Shown here in pieces: positions 1 to 6,724 of a DNA stretch of 64,000 nt. Source of the stretch: an uncultured SAR116 cluster alpha proteobacterium (GTDB taxonomy: Bacteria; Pseudomonadota; Alphaproteobacteria; Puniceispirillales; Marisalimonadaceae); the NCBI GenBank assembly GCA_902558885.1, contig CACEFQ010000004.1, positions 62,001 to 126,000 of the forward strand, in the 5' to 3' direction. Position 1 is the stretch's first letter. Every line of letters starts with the position of its first letter. The position numbers and the translations under genes were made by a program. The notes beneath the pieces were generated by a model, which saw nothing but the letters and a program-made list of their open reading frames with translations, had not been told where the DNA came from and searched no databases.

Positions 1-116
1 GTTATTTGAGATTTAACAATAGTATATTGATCAAATATTAAAAAATCTAAAAATGTATCCTTGGTCAGCCAAAATAACGGTTTATAATCAGACCTTTTTT
101 TAACTATGTTTTTCAT
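1..116 (-). CDS. pepN: Aminopeptidase N (PepN), N-terminal fragment
   Basis: The frame opens with ATG at 116 and runs off the left edge, giving about 38 residues. They include 'DYKPLFWLTKDTFLDFLIFD', which fits the alphaproteobacterial PepN opening (R-x-DY-x-P-x-F-x-I-D-x-V-x-L-x-F-x-L-D). PepN is a zinc M1 aminopeptidase that removes N-terminal residues from peptides in the cytoplasm; its HExxH site lies outside the window. An ATG at 123 is in another frame and stops after seven codons, so 116 is the likely start. The gene sits 11 bp downstream of gcrA on the same strand and may be co-transcribed with it. Identification rests on a short stretch and is moderate. Confidence 0.6.
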   Translation of the reverse strand, partial: MKNIVKKRSDYKPLFWLTKDTFLDFLIFDQYTIVKSQI

Positions 117-127
117 AATACATTATT

Positions 128-526
128 TTAGCTTTCTCTAGTATTAGTATATGCAAGACTTGAATGTTCTTCACAATAGGGTCTTCCAGGAACTATTGCA
201 GTACCACAAAAAGCAAACCCAGGTAATTTTGGATCACCGATTGGCCAACAACATCTATTTCTAGACCATTCAACATCTCTTAACAAAATTTTTAAAGGTA
301 ACTCTCTACTATTTTCTGAAACATTAGATACATGATTTTTTCTAGGATCTCCTGACTTAGAAATCGGAGAATTTCTTTTTGGCAAGCCCATTCTGTGGGC
401 TTTCCCTGCAATTGCATTTCTTGAAACACCAATTTCGTTTCCAATTTTTGTAATTGGAAGACCATCATCCCAAAGTTTTCTTAATTTATTTAATTTTTCT
501 TCATTCCAAACAAAGTTATTTTCCAT
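128..526 (-). CDS. gcrA: GcrA cell cycle regulator
   Basis: GcrA is an alphaproteobacterial transcription factor that works with sigma70-RNA polymerase at promoters carrying GANTC sites methylated by CcrM. The N-terminus shows the family opening, a helix-turn-helix beginning 'WNEEKLNKLRKLWDDGLPIT' and ending 'GVSRNAIAGKAHRMGL'. The C-terminal cysteine-containing part ('CCWPIGDP', 'FCG', 'RPYCEEH') is also typical. At 132 residues it is shorter than most GcrA proteins (about 170) because the middle linker is reduced. A clear AAGGAA ribosome-binding site precedes ATG 526. It follows the shikimate-dehydrogenase-like gene by 13 bp. No CcrM gene is seen in the window. Confidence 0.9.
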   Translation of the reverse strand: MENNFVWNEEKLNKLRKLWDDGLPITKIGNEIGVSRNAIAGKAHRMGLPKRNSPISKSGDPRKNHVSNVSENSRELPLKILLRDVEWSRNRCCWPIGDPKLPGFAFCGTAIVPGRPYCEEHSSLAYTNTRES

Positions 527-539
527 TATGTTTCCTTCA

Positions 540-1337
540 TCACCAAAGATCTAAAAAGTTACCTGCTAAATCAATCTGACTTTCTATCATATATTTTCCA
601 TAATGAACAGGCCGACCTAAATTTTTTGCTTGTTTTAATAGTGCAGTTTCTAAAGGTTGCATTATAATGTCAGCTATAACTGATGTTGATGAAGTTTTAT
701 TCACATCGAAAGGTAGTTTATCATCTTTATGCAAACCTAAACTAGTAGCATTAATTATTATATCACAATCATTCAATAAGTAGTTATCTTTATATTCAGT
801 TACTTCTACTAACAAATCCTTATCAATAACTTTTATTTTCGTCATCAATTCATTTGCTTTAACAAAATTACGATTTATTAATTTCAAAGATTTAATTTTT
901 TGTTTTGCTAAAGAACAGGCAATGGAAACCGCAGCACCTCCAGCACCAAAAATACAAACTTTTTTATTTTTTAACAAAAAATTTTGTGATAAAAATCCTG
1001 CAATAAAGCCTTGACCATCAAAATTATTTCCAATTAATTTTCTATCTTTGTCAAATTTTATCCAATTTACAGACTGAGTAAATTCTGCTTCTTGTTCAAG
1101 ATGGTCGCACAAATTAACAACTGTTGTTTTATGGGGAATAGTAACAGTCATTCCTTCAAAATTTTTAATTGTTTTTAAAGAAGCAATTAAATTTCCTAAA
1201 TTATCCTTCTCTACATGAATAGGAACCATAACTGCATTAATGTTTTTTTCTTTGAAGATAGATGTGAAAATAGTTGGAGCTTGCACATGATCAATTGGAT
1301 CAGCAAGACACCCATAAATTTTTGTAGAACCTAACAT
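540..1337 (-). CDS. Shikimate dehydrogenase-like NAD(P)-dependent oxidoreductase
   Basis: This 265-aa protein has the two-domain AroE fold: an N-terminal substrate domain and a C-terminal Rossmann domain with 'GAGGAA' near residue 130. The catalytic Lys of 'TIPHK' and the Asp of 'NNFDGQGF' are present. However, the S-x-S motif that holds the shikimate carboxylate in true AroE (PIxHSxSP) is replaced by 'PIDHVQAP', and N-T-D is replaced by N-F-D. These changes mark the AroE-like branch, not bona fide AroE, so the substrate may be quinate, a shikimate relative or something else. It lies 3 bp downstream of msrB, and no good Shine-Dalgarno is visible, so translation may be coupled to msrB. Fold assignment is confident, the substrate is not. 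Confidence 0.85.
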   Translation of the reverse strand: MLGSTKIYGCLADPIDHVQAPTIFTSIFKEKNINAVMVPIHVEKDNLGNLIASLKTIKNFEGMTVTIPHKTTVVNLCDHLEQEAEFTQSVNWIKFDKDRKLIGNNFDGQGFIAGFLSQNFLLKNKKVCIFGAGGAAVSIACSLAKQKIKSLKLINRNFVKANELMTKIKVIDKDLLVEVTEYKDNYLLNDCDIIINATSLGLHKDDKLPFDVNKTSSTSVIADIIMQPLETALLKQAKNLGRPVHYGKYMIESQIDLAGNFLDLW

Positions 1338-1340
1338 GAA

Positions 1341-1721
1341 TTAGTTATTATTAATTTTTTGAAAATTTAAAGAAGCAGAATTAATGCAATATCTCAATCC
1401 TGTTGGTTCTGGTCCATCAGGAAAAACATGTCCAAGATGTGCATTGCATTTAGCACAATGCACCTCTGTTCTCTGCATGAAAAATGAATTATCAACTGAT
1501 TTACCAACTACTTCTTCTGAGACTGGTTTATAAAAAGAAGGCCAACCTGATCCTGAATCATATTTTGTTTCACTTAAAAAAAGAAGTTGATTACAACAAA
1601 TACAATTATACTCACCAACATCTTTTTTATCCCAGTACGCTCCAGAATAGGCAGGTTCAGTTTCGTGTTGTTGGGTTATTCTATATTGTTCATCTGTCAA
1701 ATGTTTAATATTTTCACTCAT
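1341..1721 (-). CDS. msrB: Peptide-methionine (R)-S-oxide reductase MsrB
   Basis: MsrB reduces the R epimer of methionine sulfoxide in oxidised proteins, using thioredoxin. The 126-aa protein is essentially one full MsrB domain. The zinc-binding pairs are 'CICC' (about residue 40) and 'CAKC' (about residue 90). The 'SGSGWPSF' substrate motif and the catalytic cysteine in 'RYCINSASL' near the C-terminus are also present. No signal peptide, so a cytoplasmic enzyme. It is followed after 3 bp by the shikimate-dehydrogenase-like gene and is likely co-transcribed with it and gcrA. A stretch of 80 bp with no other gene precedes it and may hold the promoter. Confidence 0.95.
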   Translation of the reverse strand: MSENIKHLTDEQYRITQQHETEPAYSGAYWDKKDVGEYNCICCNQLLFLSETKYDSGSGWPSFYKPVSEEVVGKSVDNSFFMQRTEVHCAKCNAHLGHVFPDGPEPTGLRYCINSASLNFQKINNN

Positions 1722-1802
1722 CTTGATATTGCCAAAAATTTAATAATTATATATTAATATTCTATTTTTATTATAAAATCAGAAAAAAATAAATTTGTAT
1801 TT

Positions 1803-2408
1803 TTATGATTTTAAAATTTTTCTTATAAATAAAACTCTGGTTATAAAAGTCATCCAACATAAAACCCCAAAAATGTAAGCAATATAATTTATATACTCAT
1901 AAAAAAAAAGCATCATCGTAAAACACACAATTGTTTCAAATCCCTCAGTGATTCCACCCGCATAAAAAAAAGATTTTTTTTGACCGTCTGAAATTAATAA
2001 TTTATTTTTTTCTACAATCCATGCTGAAGCCAGAAAAGTTGTTTGGGTAGCAACAAAACTTAATAATAAAAAACATATAGAATAAGAGTTTTCTATATCT
2101 AAAAAAATAAATGATATTGGAAATAAAGAGTAAAATAAAAAATCTAATATGATATCATAGAGTGCACCAATATCTGTTTCTCCAATTAATCTAGCTAATG
2201 CTCCATCTAATCCATCACAAAATCTATTTAGAAATAAGAAAATAGCTCCATAAAGAAACATTCCATCAACTATAAAATAAAAACTACAAAGTCCAAAAAA
2301 GAAGCCTAAAAATGTAATTGTATTGGGGTTAATGTTAAATTTTAATAATTTTTTAGCAAATCCATTTAAAATAGGTTTCAAAACCTTATTTATTTTTGCA
2401 TCAATCAT
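1803..2408 (-). CDS. CDP-alcohol phosphatidyltransferase family membrane protein
   Basis: The 201-aa integral membrane protein carries the CDP-alcohol phosphotransferase signature D-G-x2-A-R-x7-G-x3-D-x3-D ('DGALARLIGETD' then 'GALYDIILD') near residue 70, and about five to six hydrophobic segments. Enzymes of this family transfer a phospho-alcohol from a CDP-activated donor, as in phosphatidylglycerol-phosphate or phosphatidylinositol-phosphate synthesis. The acceptor cannot be read from the sequence; length and layout resemble the PgsA/YnbA-like group. It starts 9 bp after the LysM-protein gene and is probably in the same transcript. Confidence 0.85.
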   Translation of the reverse strand: MIDAKINKVLKPILNGFAKKLLKFNINPNTITFLGFFFGLCSFYFIVDGMFLYGAIFLFLNRFCDGLDGALARLIGETDIGALYDIILDFLFYSLFPISFIFLDIENSYSICFLLLSFVATQTTFLASAWIVEKNKLLISDGQKKSFFYAGGITEGFETIVCFTMMLFFYEYINYIAYIFGVLCWMTFITRVLFIRKILKS

Positions 2409-2417
2409 TAAAAAAAC

Positions 2418-3446
2418 TTAATTTATTCTGTTAGGTATTATAAATATTTGTTTAGGGTAAATCAGGTCAGGATTTTTAATTTTATTTTTATTAAGTTCAA
2501 CAATATCAAGATATCTATTACCTAATCCTAACCTTTGATATGCTATATTCCAGAGAGCGTCTCCTTTTTGAACTATAATTAATGTTTTCCCATTAGCATT
2601 TTCAATACTTTTACCACTAATTATGATTGAGTTCTCGCTCAACACTTTCCCATTTTTACCTAACAAAACAGCAAATACTTTTTGTTTACCAGCAATTAAT
2701 TTTCCTGGAATTGATAAAATCCATTCACCATTAATTATTTTAGTTGAGGAAGTTTCCTGTCCAGTAAAACCTGCATTTACTTGAACACCATTGTGAGCAA
2801 TTCCTGACAAAACAAGTTGTCCTATTTTTGAGTCATGTGTAATTGCTAGTATTTTTATCTGAGGTTTTTTTATAAATTCTATATTTGTTTTGTCACCGTG
2901 TTTTGTGTTCTGTTCCTTTTTTTGCAAACCAGGAGCTTGAATAACTTTGGCACCTAATTTCCCTTGACTATCAAAAACAGCAACAATTGGTACATCATCT
3001 TCTTTTCCAGTTACATTTATAGCAACAGATTTTTTTGCAATTATTACTTTATTTTCTTCTGTCGTTTGCCTGAAAGATAAAAAATACTCTCCACCTTTTA
3101 ATTGCTTTTGTGGAACAGCAACAAAATCTCCAATTTTGTCACTTGTTGTGACAGCAATTACTTCGGAATTAGAAATAACTTCTATTTTTGAATTGGGCAA
3201 ACCTTTCCCAGCAATTACAAGACTGCCATCTGGTCTTACCCTAACAACTTCTAATTTAATTGTTTCAGCAGTTTCTTCTCTAGTTGGTTTAACTATGATT
3301 GGTTTGGCATCAATTACTTCTTTCACTAGAGGTACAATTACTTCTTTATTATCAACAGTTTCAGTTTCATGAAAAGCTACAAATAACGCTAAGGCTGCTA
3401 TTATTGCACCTGTCAATAAAAAATATATTGCTTTTGAAGACTTCAT
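2418..3446 (-). CDS. LysM-domain envelope protein, N-terminally anchored
   Basis: The 342-aa protein starts with a short cytoplasmic stretch and one transmembrane helix (about residues 7-25, no obvious cleavage site). A beta-rich middle follows with two bacterial-Ig-like stretches ('VVRVRPDGSLVIAGKGLPNSKIEV' style, about 65-145 and 200-280). A single C-terminal LysM domain (about 288-340: 'LIIVQKGDALWNIAYQRLG' and 'NPDLIYPKQIFIIP') ends it. LysM binds peptidoglycan N-acetylglucosamine, so the protein probably tethers the inner membrane to the cell wall. This layout is common in alphaproteobacteria, often annotated as LysM peptidoglycan-binding protein. It heads the minus-strand gene row down to pepN. 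Confidence 0.85.
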   Translation of the reverse strand: MKSSKAIYFLLTGAIIAALALFVAFHETETVDNKEVIVPLVKEVIDAKPIIVKPTREETAETIKLEVVRVRPDGSLVIAGKGLPNSKIEVISNSEVIAVTTSDKIGDFVAVPQKQLKGGEYFLSFRQTTEENKVIIAKKSVAINVTGKEDDVPIVAVFDSQGKLGAKVIQAPGLQKKEQNTKHGDKTNIEFIKKPQIKILAITHDSKIGQLVLSGIAHNGVQVNAGFTGQETSSTKIINGEWILSIPGKLIAGKQKVFAVLLGKNGKVLSENSIIISGKSIENANGKTLIIVQKGDALWNIAYQRLGLGNRYLDIVELNKNKIKNPDLIYPKQIFIIPNRIN

Positions 3447-3538
3447 ATAAAACCTTGTCTAAGTGTATATTGTATTTTAAAATAAATAATTAGAATAATA
3501 TATAAATTTTTCAAATTTGTTGTTTATAAGAGGTGATT

Positions 3539-4099
3539 TTGAGAAAAAAAATATGTGTTTTTGGTGGCTCTAAATCAGGTAAAAATATTGAAAATATAAA
3601 ATCTGCTAAACATGTCGGTCAAATCATTGCAGAAAACAACATTGATATTATTTTTGGTGGTGGTGAAAATGGGATAATGGGTTCAGTATCTGAAATAGCT
3701 ATTAAGTATGGTTCCAAAACAACAGGTATAATACCTAATTTTTTAATAGAAAAAGATATACAAGAAACAAAATATTCGAAAAAATTTAATAGTAATTTTA
3801 TCATTACTGAGAATATGCACCAAAGAAAAAAAATGATGTATGAAAAATCTGATGCTTTCTTGATTTTGCCAGGTGGTGTAGGAACACTTGACGAATGTTT
3901 CGAAGTTTTAACATGGTGCCAATTAAATCAAATTGTTAACAAAAAAGTTGGAATTATCAATTTTAACAATTTTTGGGATCCTCTTATCTCTTTAATCAAT
4001 CATCTTATTAAAGAAGAATATATGGGAAAACATAATTTAAATTATTTTGAAGAATTGAGAAACACTAATTCTTTAAAAATTTTTCTAAAAGATATTTAA
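3539..4099 (+). CDS. LOG family (TIGR00730) nucleoside-monophosphate phosphoribohydrolase
   Basis: LOG-family enzymes cleave the N-glycosidic bond of nucleoside 5'-monophosphates, including cytokinin ribotides. The Rossmann-like protein shows 'CVFGGSKSG' at the N-terminus and the diagnostic 'PGGVGTLDE' motif at about residue 115, with 'MHQRKKMM' before it. The ORF track begins at GTG 3533, but the ribosome-binding site AAGAGG (3528-3533) overlaps that codon. It sits five bases before TTG 3539, so I place the start at TTG (186 aa). The gene is divergent from the LysM-protein gene. The physiological substrate in bacteria is usually unknown. Confidence 0.85.
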   Translation: MRKKICVFGGSKSGKNIENIKSAKHVGQIIAENNIDIIFGGGENGIMGSVSEIAIKYGSKTTGIIPNFLIEKDIQETKYSKKFNSNFIITENMHQRKKMMYEKSDAFLILPGGVGTLDECFEVLTWCQLNQIVNKKVGIINFNNFWDPLISLINHLIKEEYMGKHNLNYFEELRNTNSLKIFLKDI

Positions 4100-4115
4100 A
4101 AAATTTATTATTTTA

Positions 4116-4144
4116 TGTATGTATAGTTTTAGATAAAACATACA
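4116..4144. promoter_or_regulatory. Perfect 7-bp inverted repeat upstream of the unknown 454-aa gene
   Basis: TGTATGT at 4116-4122 and ACATACA at 4138-4144 form a perfect inverted repeat with a 15-base spacer. It lies in the 73-bp gap between the LOG gene and the unknown gene. It could be an operator, a weak hairpin ending the LOG transcript, or chance in AT-rich DNA. There is no U-run right after it, so a classic terminator is unlikely. Confidence 0.3.
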
Positions 4145-4172
4145 ACTTTTATCAAAAAATAAAGGATTAGAA

Positions 4173-5537
4173 ATGTTAGATTTAATGAAAATAGCTATAA
4201 CTGAAGCTGAAAATGGTGACTTAGGAAGTTGTATTGGACAACTCTACCAAAACACTGATGTAAGACCAAATGGTTATCCAAATGCAATAGTTTGGAAAGG
4301 TGGAAAACATGATGGAATTGTGAAGCCTATATGCCATTCATTGACAGACGCTTACGCATTATTAGGAACTATTGCAGCTGCAGACATTTTAAATCTTCCA
4401 TTTTTCGCAGTACCAATGTGGTCACAAATACGACATGACACTAAACTTGAGGCGCTAAGCTGGTTTGGAAATATGCAGAATACATCTATAAAGTGGTCAA
4501 CTGCTGGTGATGCATATGTTAATGATGGTTCGGGAAATAAAGTTGTTGTAATGGGTAAATCTGGGAATGCTCCTCTTAGAACACAAGCAGGAGTATTTTG
4601 TAACGTTAGACCATATGGTCCAATCACAGTTGTAAGATGCATGCCATGTTTGCCCTATTCACAAGATAAGTCTAAATTTAGTGTTAATGAAAAAAATGGT
4701 ATTGTGCATACTGAAATGAACACTCCTGGGATTCAGATGGCTTATGCCTGTCGTCTATTTTTAAAGATGATTAATGATACTGGGAAATTAGGAAGAGTTG
4801 CATTTAAACCAACACAAGCTATGGAAGATGGAATTAATGCAGGTATATTAATTTGGCTTCTTGAAGGAACTAAATTTACTATAGGTCGCAAGTGGGCTGT
4901 GAATGCTTATGAAGAACATAAAATAAATATTGATAAAATAATTTCTCTTTTACCTAAGAACTTTAAAGAAGGTATGGAAAATTGGTCTGGAAGAATTGAG
5001 CAACATATTTCTGATACAAACTACGGATTGCTTGTATGGGATATAATTAACAAACAAGAATGTGTTGTATTAGCAACTGACTTAGATGGAGATAGATTAA
5101 CTGATTTACTTGCAGATATATCTGACCCATTAAGAGATTTTGGTTCAAAAATTCTAAATTTCGTTAATAGTGATGTAGACATTGATACTGCTTGGAAATC
5201 TATGGGTTACACAACTGGTAACGGAAGAGATATGACTTCAGTTATGCATAGAATGTCTGGTCCACCTATTCATGAGCAAACATTGGGTTCAGCTGATGCA
5301 ATGCTATTAAGACTTCTTGATGGTGATGAAACAATGGGTGGAACAAAAAAGCCTTATGACCCAAGAATTCATTTTGTTTTGATTAGAGACGCATACATAG
5401 ATGCTAATCCAGATAATGATGAGCTCAAAGATTGGTTGGATAATGTTTTAATTTTATTTGATTCGATATATGGTAGCAATAGACCTGGATTTATAGATGG
5501 TTACAAAGAACTCAAAAAAGTAATAAAACCTTGGTGA
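4173..5537 (+). CDS. Protein of unknown function, 454 aa
   Basis: I do not recognise this family. The start is well supported by AAAGGA about 8 bases before ATG 4173. The protein looks cytoplasmic: there is no signal peptide or membrane segment. It is rich in Gly, Asp and Trp, with an aromatic, ordered composition typical of an enzyme. Possible active-site-like stretches are 'WKGGKHDGIVKPICHS' (about 41-56), 'RTQAGVFCNVRPYGP' (about 136-150), 'RCMPCLPY' (about 155-162), 'LATDLDGDRLTDLLADISDP' (about 299-318) and 'HRMSGPPIHEQTLGSADAM' (about 361-379). It ends 2 bp from the convergent aminotransferase gene. It has its own short upstream region with an inverted repeat and is probably transcribed alone. 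Codon use looks like its housekeeping neighbours, not like recently acquired DNA. Confidence 0.85.
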   Translation: MLDLMKIAITEAENGDLGSCIGQLYQNTDVRPNGYPNAIVWKGGKHDGIVKPICHSLTDAYALLGTIAAADILNLPFFAVPMWSQIRHDTKLEALSWFGNMQNTSIKWSTAGDAYVNDGSGNKVVVMGKSGNAPLRTQAGVFCNVRPYGPITVVRCMPCLPYSQDKSKFSVNEKNGIVHTEMNTPGIQMAYACRLFLKMINDTGKLGRVAFKPTQAMEDGINAGILIWLLEGTKFTIGRKWAVNAYEEHKINIDKIISLLPKNFKEGMENWSGRIEQHISDTNYGLLVWDIINKQECVVLATDLDGDRLTDLLADISDPLRDFGSKILNFVNSDVDIDTAWKSMGYTTGNGRDMTSVMHRMSGPPIHEQTLGSADAMLLRLLDGDETMGGTKKPYDPRIHFVLIRDAYIDANPDNDELKDWLDNVLILFDSIYGSNRPGFIDGYKELKKVIKPW

Positions 5538-5539
5538 TT

Positions 5540-6709
5540 TTAATTTAAGGCTGGTTCTAATCTATCCATTACTTCATTTATAAAGCTTTCCTGAGCTGCA
5601 AAACATATTCTCAAATGACCTTCACCTGACTCTCCAAATGCAATACCTGGTGCCACACCAACATTAGTATCTATGATTAACTTTTTTGCATATTCTAAAG
5701 AATCTTCTATACCTTTTACTTTAAAAAAAGCATAAAATGCAGCTTCTGGAACACTACATTCAACTTGTTTCCAATTAACCAATCTTGCAAACATTATATC
5801 TCTAGATTTCTTTAAATTTTGACGTACTTCTTTTGTGAGAATTTTATAGTTTTGTAATGCTGAAATTAAACCATTTTGAAGAAATTCTGGAACACCAGTT
5901 GTTGTGATTTGAACTAATTTAGCTATGTGAGATCCTAACTCTTCAGGGTGAGTTATCCAACCAATTCTCCATCCAGTCATATTAAAGCTCTTTGAAGCTG
6001 AATTGATGACTATTAATCTATCACTTGGTTTAGATAATTGAAGAAAACTTGGTGATACATTTTCATTAAACATAATTTGATGATAAACTTCATCAGAAAT
6101 TAACCAGCAACCCATTTCCCTGACATGATTTAAAAGAATTTCTTGCTGTTTTTTTGACATAACCCAGCCTGTTGGATTTCCAGGACTATTGACAAAAACC
6201 ATTTTTGTTTTATGCGTAATCGAATCTAATAGTTTTTCAAAGTCCAATTTCCATTCACTATCTATAAGTTTTAGTGCAACTTCTTTTATGTTTCCTTTTC
6301 TTAACAAAACTGATGATCTAATATTAGGCCATACAGGACCAACCATTATAACTTCATCACCATCACTTATAATCAAATCACAGATCAACCTAAGGCCCAT
6401 CATTCCGCCTGTAACTACACTATGATGTTCAGGTTTGGTATTAATTTTAAAAACTTTATTCATATAATTTGAAATTTCTAAACGTAATTGTGGTATTCCA
6501 TTTTGGTAAGTATAAAATGTTTTTCCTTGATTTAAAGCCTCAATAGTTTTGTTGTTGATTAAATTACTTGTAGATGTGTCACCTTCACCAAACCAAGCTG
6601 GATAAATATAATTTCCACTCTCCAATTGATATTTTCTACCAAAATTTGCAATTTGCATAATTGCAGTTTCTTTAAAAGAAACTATTTCTTCATTTAAATT
6701 ATCTAACAA
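5540..6709 (-). CDS. Class I/II pyridoxal-phosphate aminotransferase
   Basis: The 389-aa protein is a fold-type I aminotransferase. It has the 'NSPGNPTGWV' loop (about residue 175), 'DEVYHQIMF' (PLP ring aspartate, about 205) and the PLP-binding lysine in 'SASKSFNMTGWRIGW' (about 240). The substrate-carboxylate arginine in 'HLRICFA' near the end is also present. The closest described enzymes are aspartate/aromatic or alanine-type aminotransferases, but the true amino donor cannot be told from the sequence. It starts 15 bp after alaS on the same strand and so may be the last gene of a recA-alaS-aminotransferase row. Confidence 0.88.
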   Translation of the reverse strand: MLDNLNEEIVSFKETAIMQIANFGRKYQLESGNYIYPAWFGEGDTSTSNLINNKTIEALNQGKTFYTYQNGIPQLRLEISNYMNKVFKINTKPEHHSVVTGGMMGLRLICDLIISDGDEVIMVGPVWPNIRSSVLLRKGNIKEVALKLIDSEWKLDFEKLLDSITHKTKMVFVNSPGNPTGWVMSKKQQEILLNHVREMGCWLISDEVYHQIMFNENVSPSFLQLSKPSDRLIVINSASKSFNMTGWRIGWITHPEELGSHIAKLVQITTTGVPEFLQNGLISALQNYKILTKEVRQNLKKSRDIMFARLVNWKQVECSVPEAAFYAFFKVKGIEDSLEYAKKLIIDTNVGVAPGIAFGESGEGHLRICFAAQESFINEVMDRLEPALN

Positions 6710-6724
6710 TTTATTCTCTAAGTT

